In this document: positions 7,921 to 17,315 of the stretch, piece after piece
Layout: every line of letters begins with the position of its first letter
Position numbering within the stretch: position 1 is the first letter of the stretch
The notes under the pieces: generated by a model
What the model saw: the letters and a program-made list of their open reading frames with translations, nothing else
Told to the model about the DNA's origin: nothing
The model's database searches: none
DNA from: Alphaproteobacteria bacterium
Lineage (GTDB): Bacteria; Pseudomonadota; Alphaproteobacteria; TMED109
Direction of reading: 5' to 3'
Assembly (NCBI GenBank): GCA_021296265.1
Contig: JAGWAT010000003.1
Span: forward strand, 138,862 to 202,861
Length of the DNA stretch: 64,000 bases
Translations under genes and position numbers: made by a program

Positions 7921-8882
7921 GCAAGCCGAGCGACGCCGTCCAAGTTTCGTTTCAGGACAACGCCCTGCTTACCGAGCTCTTCGGCAAGCAGGACGACAAC
8001 CTCCATCAGGTCGAACGGATGTTCGACGTGACGGTGTCGAGCCGCGGCAACACCCTGTCGATTACGGGTGCGGAGGCGAAGCGTGCCCGGGACGTGCTTG
8101 CCGATCTATACCGCCTTCTCGAGATGGGCCAGCGGGTGGGGCGGCCGGAAATTGAAGCCGCATTCCGCATGGCCGGGCAGCAGTCCCGCGCGGGCGACAC
8201 GATCAAGACCGCCAAGCGCAGCGTCTATCCTCGCACCGTCCACCAGACGGAATACATCCGGGCCCTCCGTACCAAGCCACTGACTTTCGGCGTCGGCGCC
8301 GCGGGCACCGGCAAGACCTATCTCGCAGTGGCGGTCGCCGCCGCCGAGCTCCGGAGCGGTGCAATCGAACGAATCGTGCTGTCGCGTCCCGCCGTCGAAG
8401 CCGGCGAGCGACTGGGCTTCCTGCCCGGCGACCTGCGCGAGAAAATCGATCCGTACCTGCGGCCCCTGCATGACGCGCTGGGCGACATGCTGCACCGCGA
8501 CTGGCTGGCGCGGCGCATGGAAAAGGGCGTCATCGAAATCGCGCCGCTCGGGTTCATGCGCGGCCGCACGCTCACCAACGCCTTCATCATTCTTGACGAA
8601 GCCCAGAACGCCACAACCATCCAGATGAAGATGTTTCTTACGCGATTGGGGGAAGGCGCAAGAATGGCGGTGACCGGTGACCTGTCCCAGATCGACCTCC
8701 CGCCCGGCAGTCGCTCAGGCCTGGCTGAGGCGCTGCAGATCACCTCGGACCTCAAGGACGTGGCCCAGGTACACTTCAGCGACCGGGACGTGATCCGCCC
8801 GCCCCTGGTCTCCGAGATCGTCCGCGCGTACGAGCGGGCCGCCATGCGCGGCAAGGTCGTGCCCAGAACGTCCAACGCATGA
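7917..8882 (+). CDS. ybeZ: PhoH-family ATPase (YbeZ)
   Basis: A 321-residue PhoH-like P-loop ATPase with an N-terminal KH-like region and Walker A GAAGTGKT at 127-134 and Walker B FIILDEAQ at 223-230. YbeZ proteins interact with YbeY and are thought to act in rRNA maturation and ribosome quality control. Four-base overlaps with miaB and ybeY argue for one translationally coupled mRNA. The older name phoH is also used for this gene. Confidence 0.95.
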   Translation: MSKPSDAVQVSFQDNALLTELFGKQDDNLHQVERMFDVTVSSRGNTLSITGAEAKRARDVLADLYRLLEMGQRVGRPEIEAAFRMAGQQSRAGDTIKTAKRSVYPRTVHQTEYIRALRTKPLTFGVGAAGTGKTYLAVAVAAAELRSGAIERIVLSRPAVEAGERLGFLPGDLREKIDPYLRPLHDALGDMLHRDWLARRMEKGVIEIAPLGFMRGRTLTNAFIILDEAQNATTIQMKMFLTRLGEGARMAVTGDLSQIDLPPGSRSGLAEALQITSDLKDVAQVHFSDRDVIRPPLVSEIVRAYERAAMRGKVVPRTSNA

Positions 8883-9352
8883 GCCGAGTCGTGCTGCAAG
8901 TCGTAGACCCACGCTGGGACGACCCGGAACTGACGACGCTTGCGCACGCCTGCGCAAAACGCGCCATTCAGGGCCATGGTTCGGAACGCGCCAATCTGCG
9001 CCTTACCTGCGACGCCGAAATGCGGACGCTGAACCGCAGCTGGCGCCGCGTCGACCGGCCCACCAATGTTCTCTCTTTTCCGCAGGAGGACACCGTTTCA
9101 CCGGACGAGGCGAACCCGGAACTCGGGGACGTTGCCATCGGATTCGAAACCACGGAGCGCGAAGCGCGGGAACGAGGTCTCCCCCTGAGCCATCACCTTG
9201 CGCACCTCGCGGTCCATGGCATGCTCCATTTGGTAGGATTCCGACACGACACCGATCCATCCGCGCAGTGCATGGAAAACCTTGAACGATCGATGCTCGC
9301 TGACTTCGGGGTCGGCGATCCGTATCGGCACCGGGGTACAGTCTCGCAGTGA
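8879..9352 (+). CDS. ybeY: endoribonuclease YbeY (rRNA maturation factor)
   Basis: A zinc-dependent single-strand endoribonuclease needed for 16S rRNA 3' end processing and 70S quality control. The 157 residues include RPTNVLSFPQ (60-69) and the metal-binding H-x3-H-x5-H (H113, H117, H123) in HGMLHLVGFRHD. The start overlaps ybeZ by ATGA and the end overlaps corC (CAGTGAG). Confidence 0.96.
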   Translation: MSRVVLQVVDPRWDDPELTTLAHACAKRAIQGHGSERANLRLTCDAEMRTLNRSWRRVDRPTNVLSFPQEDTVSPDEANPELGDVAIGFETTEREARERGLPLSHHLAHLAVHGMLHLVGFRHDTDPSAQCMENLERSMLADFGVGDPYRHRGTVSQ

Positions 9353-10215
9353 GTGAGCCTGCCCATATCCAGTCCAGGCCGCCGTTCTGGACATCGCTGG
9401 CCGATCGGTACTGGAAGATGCTCCGGCGGCCGACCGGCCGGGATGGACGCATCCGGCATACCGTTGAGACGGTCGGTCAATCCCACGACCTGACCCCGAA
9501 GCAGGCCGGGATTCTGCGTCAGCTGCTCCGCCTCGACACTATTGACGTTGAGGAAGTCATGGTGACACGCAGCGAGATCGTCGCGGTCCCCGCCACGGCG
9601 TCGATCCAGCAGCTGATTGACACCGGCAGCCAGGCCGGGCACTCCCGCTTACCAGTGTTCGGCCGTGACCTCGATGACATCATCGGCATGATTCACATGA
9701 AGGACTTGCTGTCGTCGTGGGGCAAGAGCGACGGCTTCCAGTTGTCCGACATCACGCGCCCCATTCTCACGGTCGCGCCCTCGACCCCGGTCACGGAATT
9801 GCTCGGCCAGATGCAGAGCGAGCGGTGCCACATCGCGATCGTTGCCGACGAACACGGCGGCACCGACGGACTGGTCACGATTGAGGACCTGCTGGAAGAA
9901 ATCGTCGGCGAGATCGAGGACGAACATGACCAGACCCCTCCACCCGATCTCGTGGAAATCACCAAGGGGGTCTACGAAGTTGACGGGCGGTACCCGCTCA
10001 AGGAGTTCGAAGAGCAGGTCGGGATCAACTTGCGAACCGGGCGGTTCGAGGACGTGGAGAGCATCGGCGGCCTGGTGATCGCGATTGCCGGCGAGTTTCC
10101 GGCGGAAGGCCTACGGCTGGAACACAACAGCCTTGAACTTGTGCCCGTGGACGTCAGCGACCGCGCGGTGCTCAGAGTGCAGGTCCTCGCCAAGGGACAC
10201 CGCGCGCCCGGGTAG
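9349..10215 (+). CDS. corC: CorC/YbeX-type CBS-domain protein
   Basis: A 288-residue cytoplasmic protein with two CBS motifs (roughly residues 65-125 and 130-185) and a C-terminal CorC/HlyC domain (about 200-285). Family members are linked to magnesium and cobalt efflux and, as YbeX, to ribosome biogenesis alongside YbeY and YbeZ. It starts at GTG overlapping the ybeY stop. The usual next gene, apolipoprotein N-acyltransferase lnt, is absent: the strand changes after 21 bases to convergent mltA. Confidence 0.93.
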   Translation: MSEPAHIQSRPPFWTSLADRYWKMLRRPTGRDGRIRHTVETVGQSHDLTPKQAGILRQLLRLDTIDVEEVMVTRSEIVAVPATASIQQLIDTGSQAGHSRLPVFGRDLDDIIGMIHMKDLLSSWGKSDGFQLSDITRPILTVAPSTPVTELLGQMQSERCHIAIVADEHGGTDGLVTIEDLLEEIVGEIEDEHDQTPPPDLVEITKGVYEVDGRYPLKEFEEQVGINLRTGRFEDVESIGGLVIAIAGEFPAEGLRLEHNSLELVPVDVSDRAVLRVQVLAKGHRAPG

Positions 10216-10236
10216 CGGCCCTGCCCTGCGGACAGG

Positions 10237-11466
10237 TCAGTCCAGCTTCCGCGCTTCGTGGGCGTGGGACCGTGGCACGAGAACCCAGACCCGGCCGGGC
10301 GCGCGCATCCGTCCCGCCTGTTCCCGCGCTAGGGCGCCATGTCCGAAGAACAGATCGCCACGCGCCGGTCCGCGAATTGCGGCGCCGGTGTCCTGGGCCA
10401 GCATGAGCCGTGCATGCGGAGCATCGCCACCGCCGGGAACCGGCACACGGGTCTCGACCCAGACCGGCAAATGCAGGGGAACGTACTCCCGATCCACGGC
10501 GATCGAACGGCGTGGTGTGAGGGGCACGCCTGCGGCGCCCACCGGCGCGGTCGCTGCGCGCTCCTCGAAGAACACGAAGGAGGCATTCTCCGCCATCAGC
10601 GCCCGCATCTCTTTCGGGTTGGCCCGCAGCCAGGCAGCTATCGACTGGAGGGACAAGTCGCGCAAGTCGATAGCACCGCGCCGGAGCAATGTCCGGCCAA
10701 TCGCATAGTACGGATGGCCGTTGAAGCCAGCGTAGCCCACATGCATGACCGAGCCATCGGCCAAGCGAACGCGCCCCGACCCCTGAATGTGCAGGAAGAA
10801 TGCTTCCACCGGATCGAGAATCCAGACCAATTCCAGGTTCCGGCCGGCGAGCGCTCCCTGCTGGATCGAGGCACGATCAGGCATGGGTACCAGTTCTCCG
10901 TCCTGCACGCGTCCCGCCAGACGGGTACCGCTGAGTGCCGGGCGGAAGCTGCCGAGATCGACTTCCACCAGTTCGGGTGGTCGCACATACAGTGGCTCCG
11001 CGCCCGGAACCGGCGTACGCTGACCGGCCACCTCCGGTTCGAAATAACCCGTGAACAGCCCTTCCCCCGCCGGCCTCTCGGAGCGGGACACGGGGACAAA
11101 CCAGCGTTCCAGGAACGCCCTTGCATCCCGTGCACTGGCGATCGACGTCCGTTCCAGTTCTGCGCAAATGCGCTGCATGTGGCGGGCCGGACCCGCGGTT
11201 CCACTGCCGCCCAGATCATGCTCGGGCGGCAGCGTCACCAACTTGGTGCAGCTGCCGGCCAACGCCGGCAGTGCTTCGGCCTGATTGTCGTCTGACCACC
11301 CTGGTAGATCGGTGAAGGCAACGACCGCTGCCGGTTCGGACGATGCTGGCAAGCCGGTCGCCGGCAGGTCCGATTCAGGCGCGCAGCCGGCAGCCAGGAC
11401 AGCGACAGCAAGCCAGCCCCAGCCGGCCGGCGGTCGACCGAAACCTCGTCCGGTCGCGAGCTTCAT
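10237..11466 (-). CDS. mltA: membrane-bound lytic murein transglycosylase A
   Basis: Cleaves the glycan strands of peptidoglycan to 1,6-anhydro-muropeptides at the outer membrane. The 409-residue product begins with a lipoprotein signal peptide ending in the lipobox LAAGC (Cys28). MltA-domain features include FLHIQGSGRVRLADG, YAGFNGHPYYAIGR and the C-terminal 3D segment LAQDTGAAIRGPARGDLFFG with the catalytic aspartates. The start at 11466 is fixed by the ATGA overlap with the upstream Tim44-like gene. Alphaproteobacteria often pair timA and mltA. Confidence 0.95.
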   Translation of the reverse strand: MKLATGRGFGRPPAGWGWLAVAVLAAGCAPESDLPATGLPASSEPAAVVAFTDLPGWSDDNQAEALPALAGSCTKLVTLPPEHDLGGSGTAGPARHMQRICAELERTSIASARDARAFLERWFVPVSRSERPAGEGLFTGYFEPEVAGQRTPVPGAEPLYVRPPELVEVDLGSFRPALSGTRLAGRVQDGELVPMPDRASIQQGALAGRNLELVWILDPVEAFFLHIQGSGRVRLADGSVMHVGYAGFNGHPYYAIGRTLLRRGAIDLRDLSLQSIAAWLRANPKEMRALMAENASFVFFEERAATAPVGAAGVPLTPRRSIAVDREYVPLHLPVWVETRVPVPGGGDAPHARLMLAQDTGAAIRGPARGDLFFGHGALAREQAGRMRAPGRVWVLVPRSHAHEARKLD

Positions 11467-12128
11467 TCGCCCGTGCGAATGAGGGTCCAGTTCGGGTCGG
11501 CCAAGCTGACGTCCCTGGAGAAGGTCCACAGGTCGTTGGCACGGGCTGGGATGTCTGGGTCTCCGTCCACGACCACGCCCGCGGAGTCACGGATCGCCTC
11601 GATTTTCTCGCTCTCGAATTCAACGCGAACCACGGCGTGCGTGCCCTCCATCCAGGTGCTCTCGATCGATGCGTGGGCCACCTTGATGTCCCGCACCTCC
11701 ATGACTTTGCCGTCCCGCTCCCGCTCGGCAATTGATGCTTCGAAGCTGCGGTACACCGATTCGGAGAGCAGCCGTTGCAGGGACTCTCGCTCGCCTGCGG
11801 CAAAGGCGCCAACGATCATCGCAAACGCCTGGCTGGCGCCGCCTAGGAAATGCTCCGGGCTGAACGACGGATCGGCGGCCTGGACGGCCGCTAGGCCCGT
11901 CGCGGGACCACCAGCGTGAGTGCGCCCGTCTTCCGGCGCATCCGGCAGGTCGGATTCGGTCTCGATCTCCGCCGCTACGGGCGATTCGGCCGGGCTCTGG
12001 GAATCGGAATTGGGCGTCGCCTCCGGGGGCGGGCTTTCGTGGCCAGTGCGCCGACCCAGCACTCGGTGCAAGCGGATCAGCAGGAAGCCCGTGATCACCG
12101 CGAACAGGAGGATGTCGAAATACTGCAT
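11463..12128 (-). CDS. Tim44/TimA-domain protein
   Basis: A 221-residue inner-membrane protein: one N-terminal membrane helix (YFDILLFAVITGFLLIRL, residues 3-20), an acidic, proline-rich linker, and a C-terminal Tim44-like domain starting near FSPEHFLGGASQAFAMIV. Bacterial TimA proteins are the homologues of mitochondrial Tim44 and have been linked to the inner membrane and envelope; no precise function is established. ATG 12128 precedes the helix directly; GAGGA lies rather far upstream (about 14 bases). It is coupled to mltA by ATGA. Confidence 0.88.
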   Translation of the reverse strand: MQYFDILLFAVITGFLLIRLHRVLGRRTGHESPPPEATPNSDSQSPAESPVAAEIETESDLPDAPEDGRTHAGGPATGLAAVQAADPSFSPEHFLGGASQAFAMIVGAFAAGERESLQRLLSESVYRSFEASIAERERDGKVMEVRDIKVAHASIESTWMEGTHAVVRVEFESEKIEAIRDSAGVVVDGDPDIPARANDLWTFSRDVSLADPNWTLIRTGE

Positions 12129-12259
12129 GGGAACGCGGTTATTCCTCGAGGCTGGCTGTCCAGCGTTAATCCCCGCCAACGGGCATCAATGTAACACAAG
12201 GCTCCCGCCACGCATGCGGGCGGCAGAGTCCCGGCTTCCCCGAAAGTTCAGCAACGAAT

Positions 12260-12937
12260 TCAGTCGAGGTACCTTTTCCAGATAGGGTTCGATAAACCCT
12301 GAAGCATCTCTCGGTGGGCCTTCGCTTCATTCTCGTCGGGCGCATACAGTCGCTGGGGCCAGTTCGACGGGGTGGCCGCCGCCCCCGGACGTGCGGAGGC
12401 CGGCGCCGTATCGAGCAGGAACGACCCTTGGCGCCCGCCCGTCATTTCGATGTAGACCTCCGCAAGCAGCTGCGCGTCGATCAGGGCCCCGTGACGGTGG
12501 CGACGCACCGCGAGATCGATGCCGTGCCGACGGCAAAGATTGTTCAGGGCCACAAACCCGCCAGCCAACTCCATGGTGTCGAGAATTTCCCGGCCTGGCG
12601 ACACACCGTCGCGACCCATCCTTGACAGCTCAGCGTCGAGAAACCCGAGATCGAACGGGGCATTGTGGAAGAGCAGGGGCGATTCCCCCACGAACTCGAG
12701 GAACCGGTCGGCAACCTCCGGAAAGGTCGGCTTGTCAGCCAGGAATTCTTCCGAAAGCCCGTGAACCTGCCGGGCTTTCTCGGGAATGTCGCGTCTCGGG
12801 TTCACGAACGCGTGCCATGTGCGTCCGCTCGGCACGTTATTGCGGAGTTCCACACACCCGATCTCCACAATCCGGTGCCCTTCATCCGGACGGAGGCCGG
12901 TGGTCTCGGTATCCACGGCCACAAGTCGGATCGTCAT
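12260..12937 (-). CDS. dnaQ: DNA polymerase III epsilon subunit (proofreading exonuclease)
   Basis: The 3'-5' DEDDh exonuclease that proofreads for the replicative polymerase. The 225 residues contain ExoI VDTETTG (D9, E11), ExoII HNAPFD (D96) and ExoIII with H149 and D154 in HGALIDAQLLAEVY. I chose the ATG at 12937, which has GGAGAG seven bases upstream, over a TTG two codons earlier. Forty-two bases separate it from coaE in the same direction. Confidence 0.95.
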   Translation of the reverse strand: MTIRLVAVDTETTGLRPDEGHRIVEIGCVELRNNVPSGRTWHAFVNPRRDIPEKARQVHGLSEEFLADKPTFPEVADRFLEFVGESPLLFHNAPFDLGFLDAELSRMGRDGVSPGREILDTMELAGGFVALNNLCRRHGIDLAVRRHRHGALIDAQLLAEVYIEMTGGRQGSFLLDTAPASARPGAAATPSNWPQRLYAPDENEAKAHREMLQGLSNPIWKRYLD

Positions 12938-12979
12938 CCTCAACCTCTCCCCAAACGATTCCGCCGCCCGAGCCCGCCC

Positions 12980-13597
12980 CTATCGGAGTGGCCTTGGCCG
13001 ACCCCTCCGGCGCGGGCCATACCGCCGCAGCGCCTGCCGGAGGACCCGCAACGCGACGCGGAGCCCCTGTCCGGTCGGGATGACAACATCGGCTCGGCGC
13101 CGCTGTTCCGACGACGGCATCTGCCGGGCCAGGATCCCGCGCAGTCGGCGCTCATCCATGTTCGGACGCTGCAGGACACGCTGGCGCTGCAGGAAACCAG
13201 GTGCCGAAACTACCAGCACCGCATCACAGTGGGCATCACCACCGGTCTCAAAGAGCAGCGGAACATCAAGCACGACGACAGCTGCCCGAGCCAGCGACTG
13301 CCGGCGCAGCCATGATTCCCGCGCCCGGGCCACATACGGATGCACGATGGCCTCCAGTCGCCGAAGTGCGGAGCGGTCGGAAAACACTGTTCGCGCGAGT
13401 GCTGCCCGGTCGATGACGTCGCCGGACGCCACCTCGGGAAAGGCCGCAACCACGGCCACGGTGGCCACCCCGCCTGGACCGGTGACGCTGCGGGCGATGG
13501 CGTCGGAATCAAACACCGGCACGCCGAGCCGTGCACAAAGCGCGGCTGTCCGGCTCTTGCCCATCGCGACGGTGCCGGTCAGGCCCAGAACAACCAC
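12980..13597 (-). CDS. coaE: dephospho-CoA kinase
   Basis: Catalyses the last step of coenzyme A synthesis, phosphorylation of dephospho-CoA. The 205-residue P-loop kinase has the Walker A GTVAMGKS at residues 8-15, the DSDAIAR motif (about 30-36) and the VLDVPLLFE lid region. The start is a GTG overlapping the aroE stop by one base (TAGTG). Its C-terminus is arginine-rich and a little longer than the E. coli protein core. Confidence 0.95.
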   Translation of the reverse strand: MVVLGLTGTVAMGKSRTAALCARLGVPVFDSDAIARSVTGPGGVATVAVVAAFPEVASGDVIDRAALARTVFSDRSALRRLEAIVHPYVARARESWLRRQSLARAAVVVLDVPLLFETGGDAHCDAVLVVSAPGFLQRQRVLQRPNMDERRLRGILARQMPSSEQRRRADVVIPTGQGLRVALRVLRQALRRYGPRRRGRPRPLR

Positions 13598-14460
13598 TAC
13601 CGGCCCAGCGTTGCGAGTACATGATTCCGAAGCTCCTGATCCACTCTCGGCCGCACGCCGAACCAGCCTTCGAATCCCGGGACCGCCTGATGCAGGAGCA
13701 TTCCGAGACCGTCCACCGTGGCCAGTCCGCGACGTGAAGCCGTCCGCAGCAATGCAGTTTCGAGGGGCGCGTACACGATATCCGCCACGACTGCATCGGC
13801 GGCAAGGCCTGCAAGGTCGGGGTCCAGGGTCGGGCCGTCCATCATCCCAAGGGTTGACGTATTGACCAGCAAGCCTGCCCCATCAAGCTCCGCTTCGAGC
13901 GCGCGCAGACCTATCGCACGCGTATTGTCGAACTGCTGGATGATATCTTTGGCCTTGGCCAGCGTGCGGTTGGCGATCACGATTTCACCATCTAATTCGG
14001 CGCGAAGACCCGCTACCACGGCGCGCGCCGCACCGCCTGCACCCACTACGACAGCTCGCCGATCCGACCGGGACCACCCAGGTGCCTGCTCGCGCAGCCC
14101 CTCAAGAAAGCCGTCCACGTCGGTGTTTCTTCCCAGTAAACGCCCGTCTTGGATGACGATTGTGTTTACTGCTCCCACGACGCTGGCCAGCGTGCTTTCT
14201 TCATCGACAAGTGCCCGTGCCTCCACCTTGTGCGGAACCGTCACGTTGCAACCGCGAAATCCCAGGGCAGGCAGTGCTCGGAGCGCTGTCGCAAGATGTC
14301 CCGGTTGCACCGGTAACGGCACGTACGCTGCATCCAGCCGGTACTTGCGAATCCAAAACGAGTGAATGCGCGGCGACAGCGAGTGGCCGACGGGCCAGCC
14401 AACGATACCGGCAAGCTGCGTTCCTCCGGACGAAGCCCTCGTCAACGCATCCTCCGTCAT
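13597..14460 (-). CDS. aroE: shikimate dehydrogenase
   Basis: Reduces 3-dehydroshikimate to shikimate with NADPH in chorismate synthesis. The 287 residues show SLSPRIHSFW (28-37), the catalytic Lys78 in NVTVPHK, Asp115 in GRNTDVDGF and the NADP loop VVGAGGAARA. It is coupled to ppsR by ATGA. In many alphaproteobacteria maf stands between ppsR and aroE; it is missing here. Confidence 0.96.
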   Translation of the reverse strand: MTEDALTRASSGGTQLAGIVGWPVGHSLSPRIHSFWIRKYRLDAAYVPLPVQPGHLATALRALPALGFRGCNVTVPHKVEARALVDEESTLASVVGAVNTIVIQDGRLLGRNTDVDGFLEGLREQAPGWSRSDRRAVVVGAGGAARAVVAGLRAELDGEIVIANRTLAKAKDIIQQFDNTRAIGLRALEAELDGAGLLVNTSTLGMMDGPTLDPDLAGLAADAVVADIVYAPLETALLRTASRRGLATVDGLGMLLHQAVPGFEGWFGVRPRVDQELRNHVLATLGR

Positions 14461-15296
14461 TTCGAGTCCTGACGCTTGCGGATCAGTTCCAAGACCGACG
14501 CCGATGTTTCCTCGATGGATCGGCCGGTCACATCAATTGTGGGCCAACCCATGCGCGCGTACATCCGGTTCGCTTCGACGACTTCGTCACGAATCCGGAC
14601 GCGGTCCGAATATTCTGCATCGGCTCCCACACCAATCGATGACAATCGCGCACGCCGGAGAACCGACAGCCGGTCTGGAGAAGTGGTCAGAGCCACGATG
14701 AGCGCAGTCCCGGTGCCGTCCTCGATCCAGCGTGGAAGCTCAATGCCAGGAACCACCGGTATGTTGGCTACGCGGACGCCCCGGTTGGCCAGATACATTG
14801 CAGTAGGCGTCTTCGAAGTCCTGGAAACGCCCACCAGCACGACGTCTGCGTCCTCCGCCTGGGCGGCAAGCTGTCCATCGTCATGGGTCAGCGCAAATTC
14901 CATCGCCTGGATCCGCTGGAAATACTCTCGGTCAATCCGGTGCTGTGCGCCCGGCCGGCTCGCGGCAGGTTCGACCCCCAAGATCGTGGACAGAGCGGCC
15001 ACCACGGGGTCTAGGATCGCCAGCGTCGGCACCCGCAGACGGCGGCACTCCGTCTCAAAGACGGTGCGGAGTTCCTCATCCGCCAGCGTGTAGAGCGCAA
15101 TTCCACGATACCTGTCAATCAGTTTCAGGACACGGTTCATCTGGGATCGCGTACGGACCAGAATCGCAGTGTGTTCAACAGTTTCGATATCGCGAAAGTA
15201 GGCGACCGCCGCACGGGCAACCGTACTTACCGTCTCGCCGGTTGAATCCGAAACGAGATGGATGTGGAAAGGGCTGCTGGAAAACGCCTGATCCAT
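14457..15296 (-). CDS. ppsR: pyruvate, water dikinase/PPDK regulatory protein (DUF299)
   Basis: A bifunctional ADP-dependent kinase and phosphate-dependent phosphorylase that controls phosphoenolpyruvate synthase or pyruvate phosphate dikinase by threonine phosphorylation. The 279 residues carry the N-terminal HLVSDSTGET (13-22) and the P-loop-like GVSRTSKT at 156-163. First gene of the minus-strand ppsR-aroE-coaE-dnaQ cluster. A DnaA-box-like TGTGGAAAA starts two bases upstream of its ATG. Confidence 0.93.
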   Translation of the reverse strand: MDQAFSSSPFHIHLVSDSTGETVSTVARAAVAYFRDIETVEHTAILVRTRSQMNRVLKLIDRYRGIALYTLADEELRTVFETECRRLRVPTLAILDPVVAALSTILGVEPAASRPGAQHRIDREYFQRIQAMEFALTHDDGQLAAQAEDADVVLVGVSRTSKTPTAMYLANRGVRVANIPVVPGIELPRWIEDGTGTALIVALTTSPDRLSVLRRARLSSIGVGADAEYSDRVRIRDEVVEANRMYARMGWPTIDVTGRSIEETSASVLELIRKRQDSK

Positions 15297-15987
15297 GTGT
15301 GGAAAAATTCCGACGTAGGCCGCACGCCAACCTGCCGCTGGCTAGTGCCCCGAACTCTCTGGGACCTCGCACAGGTTATACGAAACAGTGAGATCCACCC
15401 CCCAGAACGACGACAACCCCTTAGAGATCAATTTCCCACAGCTCTTGACAGTTGTTCATTGCAGCATCAATCGCTGATCAGACAATAGATTGGTAATGTT
15501 TTCCAGATCCTCTCAACACATTTATGGGCATAGATGACCTTAGTCGTATTCTTTGCAAAAGGTCCGAAAAAACCTCTAATTCCAAATACCAACACAGCAA
15601 TAACCATTAACTATTTATATAAACTAATGCATGTTTTTAGTTGCAAGCGGGACCAGAAACACGTATATCGTGAGTTCGGCATGCCTGCCCTTCCCAGACG
15701 GGGACGCACCGTTAGCCCCGCTCGTCGGCACAGCCTCCCAGCTTCTGATCGGCTTTGACAGTCGGTAGCACAGGTTGACTCGTTCCGGTGCGTTGGTAGC
15801 GTTACCCGCTGTTCGACCGGATCCCGCAACGCGGATTAGGTCCGGCTCACGGAACATCGGCCCTATTGACGCGTCCGGATTGTGGGGCGATCTGGCTGGT
15901 TAACTGCTCCCAGGGTTGAGTGTGTTCTGTCCCTGCAGCCAGCAACTCTTGTTCCGCTGTTGAATCGCTACTCCACGGATTTTTCTT
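15297..15987. other. AT-rich gene-free divergent region, candidate replication origin
   Basis: A 691-base intergenic region between divergent ppsR and rho. By hand count, 70 of the 100 bases at 15541-15640 are A or T, in a window that is otherwise strongly GC-rich. There is one DnaA-box-like site with a single mismatch (complement of TTTTCCACA, 15298-15306) and weaker ones at 15432-15440 and 15499-15507. Genes on both sides point away from it, and rho, mnmE, mnmG and two parS sites lie within 18 kb. These are origin-region hallmarks in alphaproteobacteria. It must also hold the promoters of ppsR and rho. No protein or tRNA gene is evident. Confidence 0.5.
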
Positions 15988-17247
15988 ATGCACCTTCAGG
16001 AATTGAAACGTAAATCGCCTGCCGATCTTCTTGCCTTCGCTGAAACAGAGGGCGTCGAGAACGCCGGTAACCTGCGAAAGCAGGACATCATGTACGCGAT
16101 CTTGCGGGCTAGGGCAGACCGGGAAGAGCCAATCTACGGCGAGGGCGTGATTGAAGTGATGCAGGACGGATTTGGATTTCTGCGCTCGCCAGAATCCAAT
16201 TACCTGTCCGGGTCGGATGACATCTACGTCTCGCCAACCCAAATAAAACGTCTCGGTCTTCGAACCGGAGATACAGTTGAAGGAGAGATCAGTCAGCCTG
16301 ATGAGGGCGAGCGTTATTTCTCTCTGCTTAAAGCCACGAAAATAAACTTTCGACAGCCTGAAGAAGTTCGGAGCCGCGTCAATTTTGACAACCTCACGCC
16401 TTTGTATCCGGACAGTGCGATCAAGCTCGAAGTAGAGTCGGGCTTGCCGGCAGGCGACAGTACATGCCGGGTGATTGAGTTGGTCGCGCCTCTAGGCAAG
16501 GGACAGCGAGGCCTGATTGTCGCGCCACCAAGAACCGGAAAGACAGTGGTGCTGCAGAATATCGCCCACGCGATCGAGGAGAATCACCCAGAAATCTATC
16601 TAATCGTGCTGCTCATTGATGAACGCCCGGAGGAAGTCACCGACATGCGTCGTTCGGTCCGGGGGGAGGTTGTGAGCTCCACTTTCGACGAGCCGGCGAC
16701 GCGGCACGTGCAGGTGACCGAGATGGTGAACCGTAAGGCGAAGCGGTTGGTTGAGAATGGTTACGACGTGGTGATCCTGCTGGATTCGATCACCCGCCTG
16801 GCGCGCGCCTACAACACGGTGGTCCCGAGTTCCGGCAAGGTCTTGACCGGCGGGGTTGATTCGAACGCACTGCAGCGTCCGAAACGGTTTTTTGGGGCTG
16901 CCCGGAACATCGAAGCCGGAGGCTCCCTCACTATCATCGCGACCGCACTGATCGAAACCGGCTCGCGGATGGACGAAGTGATTTTCGAGGAATTCAAGGG
17001 CACGGGAAACTCGGAAATCGTGCTCGATCGAAAGCTGGCCGACAAGCGCGTGTTCCCGGCGATAGACATCGCCAAGTCCGGAACGCGGAAAGAAGAACTC
17101 TTAGTGGAAGCGGAAGACCTTACGAAGATGTGGGTATTGCGGCGGATTCTGTCGCCGATGGGAACATCCGACGCAATGGAATTCCTGCTGGAACGGCTTC
17201 GGCCGACCAAGAACAACGCCGAGTTCTTCGATACGATGAATCAGTAG
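15988..17247 (+). CDS. rho: transcription termination factor Rho
   Basis: Hexameric RNA helicase that ends transcription at unstructured C-rich RNA. The 419 residues show the N-terminal helix domain, the cold-shock RNA-binding fold with [13 protein letters not shown] (61-73), the P-loop APPRTGKT (179-186), Walker [17 protein letters not shown] and the secondary RNA site with the Q-loop and R-loop near [21 protein letters not shown]. Preceded by the long AT-rich region; long rho leaders can support autoregulation, but no specific element is recognised here. Confidence 0.98.
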   Translation: MHLQELKRKSPADLLAFAETEGVENAGNLRKQDIMYAILRARADREEPIYGEGVIEVMQDGFGFLRSPESNYLSGSDDIYVSPTQIKRLGLRTGDTVEGEISQPDEGERYFSLLKATKINFRQPEEVRSRVNFDNLTPLYPDSAIKLEVESGLPAGDSTCRVIELVAPLGKGQRGLIVAPPRTGKTVVLQNIAHAIEENHPEIYLIVLLIDERPEEVTDMRRSVRGEVVSSTFDEPATRHVQVTEMVNRKAKRLVENGYDVVILLDSITRLARAYNTVVPSSGKVLTGGVDSNALQRPKRFFGAARNIEAGGSLTIIATALIETGSRMDEVIFEEFKGTGNSEIVLDRKLADKRVFPAIDIAKSGTRKEELLVEAEDLTKMWVLRRILSPMGTSDAMEFLLERLRPTKNNAEFFDTMNQ

Positions 17248-17265
17248 CGCGCGACGTGAAATCAT

Positions 17266-17300
17266 GGTGCCGGTCCAGTTGTCGTCCCCGTCCCGGCACC
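17266..17300. terminator. hairpin between convergent rho and qor genes
   Basis: GGTGCCGG (17266-17273) and CCGGCACC (17293-17300) form a perfect eight-pair stem with a 19-base loop, centred in the 68-base gap between convergent genes. There is no T-run, so it could act as a bidirectional 3'-end stabiliser or a weak terminator. Confidence 0.4.
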
Positions 17301-17315
17301 ACTGAACTGCCAAAT

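Noticed and set aside
15534-15758. 74-codon plus-strand frame in the AT-rich region
   Set aside because: No SD, no recognisable domain, and the position coincides with the AT-rich segment where chance frames are expected.
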